Source: Skeletonema tropicum (Eukaryota > Bacillariophyta > Thalassiosirophyceae > Thalassiosirales > Thalassiosiraceae). Taken from it: DNA of 64,000 nucleotides. Below are positions 55,057-64,000 of this stretch, one piece after another. Under the pieces are notes generated by a model. It worked only from the letters and a program-made list of their open reading frames with translations. It did not search any database and had not been told where the DNA came from. Both the position numbers and the translations under genes were made by a program. Where the stretch lies: positions 310,001 through 374,000 of the forward strand of contig CM074142.1 in the NCBI GenBank assembly GCA_037178625.1, in the 5' to 3' direction. Positions within the stretch are counted from its first letter, which is position 1; each line of letters opens with the position of its first letter.

Positions 55057-55731
55057 CTTTTGTGATGGATAAGCTACACCTGCTATGCCGCGGCGGGCTT
55101 TTGTGTTGTCTCTCCTGCAGGAGAACCATTCAAAGCTTCGTCTAAAGTGGTGGATACTTCAAAGTACATATTCAAGATAAAATGATTAATATATGTTTTT
55201 ATTTTACAACGAAGCTTCATCAATTGAGTCTTGGTGCTGACTGCTGACTGGAATTCATTCGTCTCTAGAGAGGCTCGCTCTCCGTCCCTCTCTCTCTGGG
55301 TAGACATAATACTTACTCCTATCTACAAAATGATAACGGTAGTTTCGTTGAGAAAGGAGAACTTAACCAGAAGGGGCTCGGGCTGCTTCCGAAGACACCC
55401 TTGGGGCCTGCTGGGTACATACTTACGGGTTGGTAGACACGGAAGTGGAAATGGAAAGCGAACGGATATTATATACATACACAGTCACGAAACTACTTCT
55501 AATATACACTGTGCAAGTGCATTCAGCTCAGCGAGTTCGTCTGCTTGGCTTCATTATAATTCAAAAGAAACATTGATTTACTAACGCTATTGTGTACTTA
55601 TGCATGATCTTTCTTTCTTGTTTTGTGTATATCCATATCCAAATTTGTACGCATCAAAATTTACATTGAAATCTCTGTATGCAGATAACCGTTTGCTTTA
55701 GCTTTCGCCACGAACAGAAATCAACATGGAA
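55057..55731. other. Intergenic, DGAT2 promoter side
   Basis: Holds the upstream region of DGAT2 (minus strand) and the 3' flank of the JmjC gene. No confident gene; the open frames at 55231-55584 and 55679-55876 show no motif. Confidence 0.5.
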
Positions 55732-57963
55732 TCAATCGGGTCGAGTAACAAGTCGAGGTGGTTTGGCAGAAGACGCTCTGAAGCACATGAGGCAATATCC
55801 TTCGCATTTGGACTTCTTATACTTGTTGCATCCATCTACCTTGCACCCTCGTCCAGGGGGTGGAATTGCGTGGTAATCTATACCTCCACTTTGTAGCGAT
55901 AGCTGTTCTCGATAGTGTGTTGCACAATATCCATCGCACTTGGATCGTTTGTATTGCTTGCATCCTTCAACTTTGCATATCTTGTTCGGGGGCGGTGACG
56001 AGCAGGAAGATTTCTTGATCGGGGTAATCACAGGCTTCTTTCGGCTGATCTGCGAGTGTTTTCGCTTCTTTTCCAGTCGGGCCTTCATCGTGTTCTTGTC
56101 TGGTTTGATTTTTGATTTCTCTTCCTTTTTACTGACACCAAGACCAAGATGTGCAATGCACTTCGTCAAGAGCTCCCTCAATTGTATTGCTACTTTGGCG
56201 ACATCCATATTCTCAGGAAACTGATCCGTGGTGATTTTCTGTTTCGATTTCGACCAACTTTCCAACTCTTTCGCTAATGCCTTATACCCCAAGAGTACAT
56301 GATTGGGATACTTGCCACAAATTTGTTGTATCACCTGCTCCTCCCTTGCCATTACATTCGTCGCATCCCTATCGCTTTTCTTCGATGGCATCATCAAGTA
56401 GTCATTACGTTCTTTGAGAAAATCCCACGCGACATACCACATTAACTTTTGATAAAACGGAAATTTGTAATCCTTCCCGACCCTCATCTTCTTTTCCAGC
56501 CGAAAGATGGTCAATTGCATCTCAAGCGAATGTCGATGGACAAAATTCCCACCAAACACAAGACTATCCTTCGGTGTGAAAACGGCATGTATCCATCCAC
56601 TTGGGATGAACATCGTCTGCCCCTTCTTTAGTTGAACCTCGAACACATCCCCCCCAGCAGAGATGATCAAATCGGGTAGAAATGCATTGGCATTACTCTT
56701 CTTTGACCCTCCTCCCCCTCCTCCTCTTCCAGACGACCCATTGGTCGCCCATTCCGAATATATCTTTAGATTTTTCTGCGTCGGTTCGATGAAGTAAAAG
56801 ATTTTCTGTCCAAAGTATACATGATACCAAACGGCTGTGCCACCAAAATCCACGTGAAAGTCCGTGTAGGATCCCGCTGCACTCATGAGGCAATATTTGG
56901 ATACTCGTGGGATCTCTTCTTGCAATTCTTTCAATAGATCTTTCAAGTCTTCTTCTTCTTCTTCTTCTTCTTCTGACGTTTTGTTCATATTGTCATCCCC
57001 ATCATTGTCAGTATTGTCATGATCCACTGAGTTCTTGTCATTATTCTTGTTTTTGACGCTACTGCTGTCACCACAGTGGTCAAGAATGCGTTGCAACTCA
57101 TCCACACTCTTGGGCCAACACTGATTCACAAAATCCACATCCCTCGCAAATTGCGGCTCAGTCACCAATCTCCCCAAAGGTGTTTGACTATATTCCAACG
57201 TGATGACATTCAATATCCGTGTCCGTTCCTTCTCCGGTGTGTCTAGATAGTCAACCCACTCTTGTAGCGTATATTCGGTTGTTAATTGTGTCGCACAGTC
57301 AATGACTTGTGTTTTTCGATAGGGCCCCACCAATTTGGCCACTGTATCGAATGAGAATGGAGCAGTGCCATCTTCTTTCCCAGGAAGTCGGAGTCCAATT
57401 TGATATGTTAGCTGTGATGCGAAAAGGACGGGCTTATCGAACCCATGCTTATTGACATGAGTTGTGTTGAATTCATTATTCTTGTTGGTTCCACCGCTAG
57501 TAGTAGTCACCTTGAAACAGCAACCCGCCCCCTTTCGGAACATGCCCTTTTTCCGGCGCAATTCAAGTTTGGCACGAAAATCCACCTCCTGGACATCATT
57601 GGCCGCCACGCCGATGTTGTTGCTCTCGCTTCGGAGCAGGGCCGCGGGATCATTGAGTTTGACGAAATCGATGCGTCGTTTTTTGCGGAGGCCCTGTCGT
57701 CGCGTGGATGTGATGGACGACTTGAGTTTGGATGGGCCGTGGTAGGGGATGCAGGAGGGACAATGCCATGTCTCGAGGGTTGATGCTATCGAGGGAGTGA
57801 TTGGCGGCGAGAGAGTGGATCCCTCGTGCCATTCGTTGCAGTTTGGGGCATCGCACTGGATGTAAAAATCTTCCTCTTCCTCTTCAGCGGCGCCGTCCGA
57901 CGACGAGGAGGAGGATGAGCCGCTTGTGGCGGCTTCGTTCTTCGCGGAAATTACTGCCATCAT
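55732..57963 (-). CDS. JmjC/PHD histone demethylase-like protein (KDM7/PHF8 type)
   Basis: 743 aa, single exon, ATG 57963. After a Ser/Glu-rich start comes a PHD-like finger, FYIQCDAPNCNEWHEG...ETWHCPSC (about residues 33-80). The JmjC core (about 340-510) has YTDFHVDFGGTAVWYHVYFG giving the Fe(II) HxD pair, KIFYFIEPT with the 2-oxoglutarate Lys, and KKGQTMFIPSGWIHAVFTP with the distal His, then GGNFVH. An acidic tract (EEEEEEEED) lies at about 320. These are the KDM2/KDM7 features of histone methyl-lysine demethylases; catalytic residues look complete. The C-terminus is odd: two 28-residue copies of C-K-(V)-(E/D)-GC-x2-Y-x2-SKC-(D/E)-GYC, a WRKY19-type zinc module. Substrate cannot be assigned from the sequence. 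Confidence 0.85.
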   Translation of the reverse strand: MMAVISAKNEAATSGSSSSSSSDGAAEEEEEDFYIQCDAPNCNEWHEGSTLSPPITPSIASTLETWHCPSCIPYHGPSKLKSSITSTRRQGLRKKRRIDFVKLNDPAALLRSESNNIGVAANDVQEVDFRAKLELRRKKGMFRKGAGCCFKVTTTSGGTNKNNEFNTTHVNKHGFDKPVLFASQLTYQIGLRLPGKEDGTAPFSFDTVAKLVGPYRKTQVIDCATQLTTEYTLQEWVDYLDTPEKERTRILNVITLEYSQTPLGRLVTEPQFARDVDFVNQCWPKSVDELQRILDHCGDSSSVKNKNNDKNSVDHDNTDNDGDDNMNKTSEEEEEEEEDLKDLLKELQEEIPRVSKYCLMSAAGSYTDFHVDFGGTAVWYHVYFGQKIFYFIEPTQKNLKIYSEWATNGSSGRGGGGGGSKKSNANAFLPDLIISAGGDVFEVQLKKGQTMFIPSGWIHAVFTPKDSLVFGGNFVHRHSLEMQLTIFRLEKKMRVGKDYKFPFYQKLMWYVAWDFLKERNDYLMMPSKKSDRDATNVMAREEQVIQQICGKYPNHVLLGYKALAKELESWSKSKQKITTDQFPENMDVAKVAIQLRELLTKCIAHLGLGVSKKEEKSKIKPDKNTMKARLEKKRKHSQISRKKPVITPIKKSSCSSPPPNKICKVEGCKQYKRSKCDGYCATHYREQLSLQSGGIDYHAIPPPGRGCKVDGCNKYKKSKCEGYCLMCFRASSAKPPRLVTRPD

Positions 57964-58197
57964 CGAGGACTACTACTACAGCTGCTATTAGTGGAAGAAA
58001 CGCCTGGCTACTACCAGTTGTGCATGGTCACCGTATGCACCTCGCAAGTACCACTTTTTCGCATGGCTGGACGGAAAAATTCCGCAAAAAATTGCGCGGC
58101 GCAGGATGTGTTGTTGTGCTGCAACAGGAGTTGTGGCGACAATGATAATATGATGCTGTGGAATATGTAAGTAGTTTAGTCATCCAATCTATCCGCC
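57964..58197. promoter_or_regulatory. Bidirectional promoter, JmjC gene and CAPZB
   Basis: 234 bp separate the two divergent start codons, so both transcripts must initiate here. No TATA box or known element is obvious. Confidence 0.6.
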
Positions 58198-59446
58198 ATG
58201 TCCTCCTCATCGTCAACAACAGTTACTATTAAGTCATGCCTCGACATCTTGCGTCGCTTGGACCCGGCAGAAACGGAAAAGGTAAGAAAATGATATGCTC
58301 AAGAAATAAATATTATGATATCAACTGTGGTAAAAATCTTTTGCTGTGAAAAGGTGTCTGATTGTCAATATAGAAGTACTTAGATTGTCAGGAACTCACT
58401 CCAACGTCGTGTCGATGATCCTCAATACACTTATTATTATTAGCACCTTGAGAATCTGACAAAGCTCTTATCAAATGATGACATATCTGATGAACTGTAC
58501 CAACGCGTCGATGTACCACTGAAAGTGCTCAGGGACACTCACGCCGATGATCGCAAGGTGAGTGTAATATTATAGTATGTGCATGTCTTATTCTCCGCAC
58601 TATACTCGTTTCATAACACGATACCATCCTATGTAAACATTATACTGAATCTAACCACTTCTTTTGCAATACTACAACTCGTATAATACATAGTTTCTAG
58701 CATGCGATCACAATCGTGATGGAGATTCTCACAGATCGCCCTGGTCCAACGTGTACTTCCCACAACCACTACAAGATGATGATGATGGGTTCTACCCTTC
58801 CGAACGTTTACGCCTATTAGAGTTGCATGCAAATGAAGTCTTTGATATATACCGTGAATTATACTTTGGAAAGTCTACTACATCTGTTAGTTCTGTCTAC
58901 CTTTGGGATAAAGAACCAAAGGATAATAAGAATGGAGGAACGAATGATGAGACGGCAGGGTTTTGCGGTGCATTCTTGATTCAAAACAAAGTTAATGATG
59001 GGTCGTATTGGAATAGTATACACGTGGTAGATGTGGGTGGGATTGAAAGGGGCAGTCGGTGCGAATACAAACTCACCACGACAATTCTGATTTCAGTCAC
59101 TCCGCCGTCGTCGGAAGGGAAGGATGTGGAGTCTACGACGATTAGTGGCTCTCTTATTCGACAAAATGTCCGGGAGTGCAACATTAGTTCATCTTCGGAT
59201 AGTAGTAGCAGCGGCAGTAGTATTCGCAGTGAGCATATAGTCAATATTGGCAAGTTCATTGAGGATGTTGAAACAGAAATGAGGAAGGAAATGGATTCGC
59301 TGTACATCCAGAAAACAAAAAATGTTGTAGACATGATTCGGAAGGATGCAATGAAGCCTACTCAAGGACAGGAGCATACGAGAGTGCTAAATGAGGCTGT
59401 TTTGGCCATGGCAATGAATAGAAAAACGAAACTTAGTGGGAAATAA
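58198..59446 (+). CDS. CAPZB: F-actin-capping protein subunit beta
   Basis: Three exons: 58198-58281, 58444-58557 and 58694-59446, each intron GTAAGA/GTGAGT...TAG and in phase 0; 316 aa. Exon 1 gives CLDILRRLDPAETEK, matching the alpha-helical N-terminus. Exon 2 ends VDVPLKVLRDTHADDRK. Exon 3 begins FLACDHNRDGDSHRSPWSN, the most conserved CAPZB block, followed by RLRLLELHANEVFDIYRELYFG, SSVYLWD, SIHVVDV, YKLTTTILI, GSLIRQ, HIVNIGKFIEDVE and a lysine-rich C-terminal tentacle. CapZ alpha/beta heterodimer caps barbed ends of actin filaments. The length exceeds the typical 272-301 aa mainly through Gly/Asn- and Ser-rich loops. Confidence 0.95.
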
Positions 59447-60340
59447 GTGTCCTAATTCCTTTCTTTTCTATTACGATAAGTAGATGATGGTAAGCTATGT
59501 AATAACCGATCACGTTGGAACATCATCTCCTTTCACACAGATGATTCAACAGAGTCGACACACTACACACACCGGATGGGTGGCGAGAGTGTGGGGGGTT
59601 GGGGGGGAAAGGGGCGGCGTTGAGGCGCAAGCGCCATCAAGCCAGATCAAAAATTATACTGAAACATGAATCTGAGATCCATGTAAAGGCAGATCACGTA
59701 CAGTCTGGAGTATTTCATCCGTGAACAGACCAGCTCCTTGCCTTGTCCACACACCATGATGACCATGTGCGAGACTCAATAAGGTAAGTATGAGTTGCAT
59801 TAGTGTGCGCGAGGGCTGTCGAGTTTCGGTTGGGGGACTTTTTTATTATTTGAAGCAGGTTGTCGTTGCGTTTTATGGATATTTTCGGCGGTCGCTGCCG
59901 TGGCAAGCGATGATGGAGCTCTCTCTCTCTCTCTCTAGATATATAGCTTCGAGGAGCGCATCAACCTGCCATCCATCCGCCAGGATCGTTGGGGAGCTTC
60001 TCCAAACCTCCAACGCACTAAAAGCCCAATAGATGGCATTTGAGTAAGTTCCTGTTCAGCCTCGTAAATCATTCAGTCAGCCAGAAGAAATGGACAGGTA
60101 CAATAAGTAGAACTAGCATTTCATGAAGAATAAAGAAGTTTCTGTTTCAATAATTTACTAAATGTCGTACGTAAGGTGTTGCGATCTAGCCACATAGTTC
60201 AACGCATCAATAACGAAGTGATCTACAGCTAACGAAAGCTTATTCAGTAAAAATACAAGTCATTATGAGTGTTATACACAAATCGTCCATATCGGATTAC
60301 GATTAATTATTTGTTCTTATCATCTCTGCATATATTGCAT
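59447..60340. other. Intergenic, no gene seen; (CT)n at 59919-59936
   Basis: Between CAPZB and the 3' end of RPS3A. A CT microsatellite and G-rich strings at about 59591-59615. No conserved frame or RNA gene. Confidence 0.6.
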
Positions 60341-61539
60341 TTAAAGACGTCCACCAGATCCGGCAACAGTTTCCTCTGGAATAGCTGGAGCAACATTCTG
60401 TCCTACATCCTGACCTTCATCATTGTGCCATTCCATAAGAGCGGTAACATCGAACTTGGGCTTCTTGATCACCTTGACCTTGCGGATGTAGCAGTCCTTG
60501 ATGGGGAAGATGGAGGAGGCCTCACGTTCGATTTCCTCCCCGGTGGTTCCGGCAATGAGTGCCTTGACGAGGGTCTTGAGGTCTCCCTTTCCGGCGAGGG
60601 TGGACATGGCATTGACCATCTTGGAGCGGATGGCACGAACCTTGGCAGATTTGGCGTAACAGGTCTCCTTGAGCTGATCATCTTGCTTCTTGGTGAAGGC
60701 GATGCAGAAGAGACGGACGATGTATCCGTCGGTGGTACGAGCATCGACATTGGCCTCAATGATAGATTGCTTCTTCTTGATGAGGGAGCAAAGCTTGTCA
60801 CGGGTCATGTCCATGCCGTGGAAGTTGAGGAGACAGTTGTATCCCTGGACGTCCTCGACGCAGAGCTTGATCTTACGGTAGGCCATTGCCTCGTTGTCGT
60901 TGAGATCGGCGAGGGAGAGCTCGACGACACGTCCCTTCAATCCATCGGAGGCAATCTTGGTACCCTGAGTCTTGGTGATGATGGTCTTTCCGCACTCCTT
61001 CTTGGCGAAGATGGATGGGGCGATGAGTTTGTACCACTCCTTCTTGAGGAAGGGGTCGACGGCCTTCTTCTTTCCGCCCTTCTTGGACTTCGTGAGTCGC
61101 TTGTTCTTTCCCTGTTGGTGACAAAAATCAAATTAAGATCGGGTTAGATATATGTGTTCATGTACAACTTACGGCGAGTGCTAGAGGTTCTGTGTGTCAT
61201 CAGAACAAGCAGGGGGGTCCAATCCATTCCAACCAACCAACCACGACAAGAAACCACCGATACGTCACGGCTCAAAGCGCCGAACTGGCAACTTTCATTA
61301 AACCAAGCAGTGACACAAAAGTGGACCAAACACAAAAGAGAGAGGTGGATATGTTCTCAATTTTCACAAAGGTGTTTTCAGCGGTGGATGATGTGGAGGG
61401 GACGATCTCTCTCTCTCCTGACTTGTTCTTCAGACGACAGCCTTGCGCAAAGCGCCTAAAATGGCAGCAATACCCTAACGAGAGGGATTGCTAACCAACA
61501 ACACCGGGTGGGTAACAGGTGCGGACTTACGATCGCCAT
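60341..61539 (-). CDS. RPS3A: 40S ribosomal protein S3a (eS1)
   Basis: Two coding exons on the minus strand. A three-codon first exon (MAI, 61539-61531) with a GTAAGT donor splices over a 419-bp intron to 61111-60341, giving 259 aa. Signatures: GKNKRLTKSKKGGKKKAVDPFL, GKTIITKTQGTKIASDGLKGRVVELSLADL, the conserved CLLNFHGMDMTRDKLCSLIKK, TTDGYIVRLFCIAFTKK and IRKVKVIKKPKF. Family proteins are 255-264 aa, so it is complete. eS1 lies near the 40S platform and mRNA exit. The tiny first exon is typical of ribosomal protein genes. I looked in the intron for a box C/D snoRNA and found no convincing pair. Confidence 0.97.
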
Positions 61540-61875
61540 GATGAAGATTTTACTTGGTTGAAAACAACTCTCTGAAAAAGTGAATGTTGTGGAGTTGGAA
61601 AAACAAAAGTGGTGGGAGAGAGATACGGAGGAATTCAGTACGATGGCAGTACAACAAATGAAGTAAGCGGGTAACCTGGAGGCCCTTATGGTGAGGAGTC
61701 CCATTAGGCAAGTAATGTACTCGTAGCGTGGGCTGCTTTAGCTCTAGCTAGGAGTACTTATCTCTCTAAGTAGAAGTATCCCTCTTTTACGCATGGAGGT
61801 GGTATTATCATGTCATTCAGCGTGGGGCAAAGATTAGAACACACTACTTAGATACTATTTAAAACTGAAGCAACC
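61540..61875. promoter_or_regulatory. Divergent promoter region, RPS3A and methyltransferase
   Basis: 336 bp between two divergent start codons. About 60-75 bp before the methyltransferase ATG, the sequence TGTCATTCAGCGTGGGGCAA recurs in front of the decayed tandem copy (63486-63505), which marks the duplicated upstream region. Confidence 0.6.
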
Positions 61876-63101
61876 ATGGTGCAACCAAATAATCAAGGCA
61901 CTTTTTTGCGTCGTCGCCGCGGTGGCGGCGGCGGTAGTAGTGGTGAAGCAACAAGTAATTGCCACCAACGATCACTCCTCCGAGCATTGATCGTGTGTGT
62001 ATCGATTGGTATCTTCTTTTCTAGCGAGATATGGCAGCTCAACGATTGCAGCACAGCCGCCGTTCGAGGAGGAGGAGGAGGAGGAAACGAAAAAGTATCT
62101 CAAGCCAACAACAAGAATGACGCAGCCAAGTCACTAAACGCATATAAACAATCGCGAGGTCTATTCGACGACATTTCAGATCTAATGTGGGAGCGCATGA
62201 AATTAAACACAAAATCAAAAAGCTTGTATTGGAATCCAGACAACCCCCTGGATCAAATCAACAATCGAGAGTTTTGGAACTCGCATAATCCTAGGCCCAA
62301 TTTTATTTGTCCGCATACAGTGGCTATGGGGAAACATAATCAGGATGGTGTGAAATATCTTTGCTACCCTGAACAACTCGTAAATGACTATGATGATACC
62401 AACAATGATCTAGTTTCAGGTGGTGGTGATGCTTCTTCTCCATCTTCTTCCCCCTGTCTAATTTACTCCTTTGGATGTGCAGGAGATTTCAAATTTGAAG
62501 ATGAAGTATATAACCTTCATGGCCGCAAGTGCGAGACGCATGTGTTTGACCCTGCAAAAAAATGGGAACGGAAAGGAGATGTCGAAAATAAGAACATCCA
62601 TTACCATCCTTGGGGATTGATGAGTACATATGATAGTAAAAATAGGAGTAAAGTTTGGCCTGCTGGACGTGGGGGCGAATATAAAACAATGCCTGAAATT
62701 ATGAAGGAGCTTGGGCATGAAGAAAGAGTGATTGATGTCTTCAAAATTGATTGTGAAGGATGTGTGAGTAAACACGACTCATCTTATGTATCTTTTCTTT
62801 TGTGTATAGTGTTCATTCTCTAATCTTTCTCCACAACTCTTGCATACAGGAATGGTCAACATATAATGATTGGATTTCACTCAATATCCGTCAGATATTG
62901 GTTGAAATGCATGGCGTACCGACACCCGAGGGCATGGAAAATGATGCAGAAACAAAAAAGTTTTTCCAAACAGACTTGGACGTGACAGAGTTTTATGACT
63001 CTTTTACCAAGCATGGGTATGCCCTGTACAATCGAGATGAGCATGGCGCTGGTCCGGAATTGTCATTTGTCAAACTTGAACGTGAGTTTTGGGAATTATG
63101 A
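61876..63101 (+). CDS. FkbM/METTL24-like methyltransferase, membrane-anchored
   Basis: Exons 61876-62763 and 62850-63101, joined across an 86-bp GTGAGT...ATACAG intron between GC and EW, give 379 aa. Residues about 31-50 (LLRALIVCVSIGIFFSSEIW) form a single N-terminal transmembrane anchor after a basic Arg/Gly-rich cytosolic end, so a type II Golgi/ER protein is likely. The Rossmann-like core has LIYSFGCAGDFKFEDEVYN (SAM-loop-like), CETHVFDPAKKW (acidic end of beta2) and [20 protein letters not shown], the DxEG(x)EW signature of the METTL24/FkbM-type family, then RQILVEMH. Substrate unknown; family members methylate sugars or other small metabolites. A decayed copy follows at 63482. Confidence 0.78.
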
Positions 63102-63481
63102 TGAAAACGAGGTGGTGTACAGCCCTTTTGATACAGTTCGTAACTCTCTTTTGACTTAGTAAATTCTGCAAAATTCAGCTCTCATGGATGAATCATTGGT
63201 CTTGAGCGTGTAAGATATTAGTAATATAACTTTCGAACTTTTCTTTAGCTTTAGTTCTTGCTTCGGCCTGAAGAATGGGTGCGCTTGAAATCCATCGAAT
63301 CTAAGGTTTGCTGAGTAATTGATCGAAATAAAGAGGTGGTGATGCCAACAACAACAAACTCGTAGGGCTGCTTTATATATCTATCGATCACCTCTATCTA
63401 CATCATAATCTATGCTCATTCAGTCAAATCCAGAAACCAGCAAGGAGGAAGAAGGCAGTATGCGTGGAGTATAAAATTGTA
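63102..63481. other. Intergenic, no gene seen
   Basis: 3' flank of the methyltransferase gene and 5' flank of its decayed copy. Contains CAACAACAACAA-like words at about 63345-63360; no other signal. Confidence 0.55.
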
Positions 63482-63960
63482 CCATGTCATTCAGCGTGGG
63501 GCAAAGATAAGACCACACTACTTAGATACTATTTGAAGCAACCATGGTGCAACCAAATCAGGCAGTTTTTTGCGTCGTCGCGTGGTGGTGGCGAAGCAAG
63601 AAGTAATTGCCGCCAACGATTCCTCCTCCGAGCGTTGACATATCATATCACTTAGGAAATTAGGTAAATGTTGCATTATCGCTACCTAGACATCATTGAA
63701 CCAACAATTGGAGTCTTCATACGCCGAGGGCAGAACCAAACAGCGTCGCAGTCCTCCGAGCATTGACAGCGTGTGTGTCGATTGGTATCTTTTCTAGCGA
63801 GATGTCGTGGCTGAACGATTGCAGCAGAGGAGGAAACGAAAATATATTATCTCAAGCCAACAACAAGAATGACGCAGCCAAGTTACTAAACGCATATGAA
63901 TATAAACACATATCAACAATCGCAAGGTCTATTCGACGCCATTTCAGATACATAGTATGA
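63482..63960 (+). pseudogene. Decayed tandem copy of the methyltransferase 5' end
   Basis: From TACCATGTCATTCAGCGTGG (63481-63500) the sequence follows 61808-61887, keeps the start context CAACCATGGTGCAACCAAAT (ATG 63544-63546), then loses frame within about 10 codons. A 130-bp insertion follows (about 63635-63751), bounded by two CCTCCGAGC(G/A)TTGACA copies at 63619-63634 and 63752-63767. The anchor region (ACVSIGIF-SSEM, SQANNKNDAAKLLNAY) then resumes. The rest lies beyond the window, so whether the core survives is unknown. Confidence 0.85.
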
Positions 63961-64000
63961 TGTGGGAGCATGAAATTGAGCCCAAAAAATGAAAGTGATC

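Noticed and set aside
61112..61530. snoRNA in the RPS3A intron
   Set aside because: One box C-like CTGATGAC on the gene strand near 61194, but no properly placed box D or terminal stem.

Overview
This is a nuclear segment of a diatom or a close stramenopile relative. The evidence is a plastid-type leader with an ASAF cleavage motif (22443-23585), short GT-AG introns of about 60-420 bp, a Ty1/copia element of the kind common in diatoms, and diatom-style lineage-specific proteins. Housekeeping genes show that this is an ordinary chromosome: UTP11, ribosomal protein S3a (eS1), F-actin capping protein beta, DGAT2 acyltransferase, a JmjC/PHD protein, a PPR protein and an STK16-type kinase.

Layout. 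1-850: transposon remnants. 853-3978: a sulfotransferase plus two GT-A glycosyltransferase domains in one gene, with broken reading frame. 4196-5206 (-): UTP11. 6164-7667: secreted CAP/SCP protein with one intron. 8284-9208: an unresolved host gene whose last exon is split by a nested transposon block, 9209-22238. That block is a DNA element with CAGGG termini and an 8-bp target duplication; it contains a complete, very young copia element (10268-19188) and a separate small hAT element (20709-22086). 22443-25311: RimP-like plastid protein and the convergent STK16-like kinase. 25516-26299: a roughly 400-bp tandem duplication. 27104-40811: a giant SZT2-like gene (29078-38254) flanked by three copies (two intact, one fragment) of a 171-aa lineage-specific gene, plus a fold-back repeat element. 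40956-43720 (-): four-exon PPR gene. 43785-46387: Crypton-like tyrosine recombinase between direct repeats. 47788-49709: second member of the CAGGG element family. 51285-53294: secreted DUF285/BspA-type repeat protein. 54061-59446: DGAT2, JmjC/PHD protein, and CAPZB, the last two sharing a 234-bp divergent promoter. 60341-61539 (-): RPS3A. 61876-63101: FkbM/METTL24-like methyltransferase, followed by a decayed tandem copy reaching the window edge.

The genes do not form operons; they are individual eukaryotic transcription units covering ribosome biogenesis and translation (UTP11, RPS3A, RimP-like), lipid storage, cytoskeleton, chromatin and nutrient signalling. The most notable features are the three-level transposon nest, a DNA-transposon family with hAT-like ends but an unrecognised protein, the long direct repeats and hairpins around a Crypton-like recombinase, the SZT2-like protein, and several single +1 reading-frame offsets in otherwise well-conserved genes. 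All family assignments come from reading motifs by eye; no database search was run.
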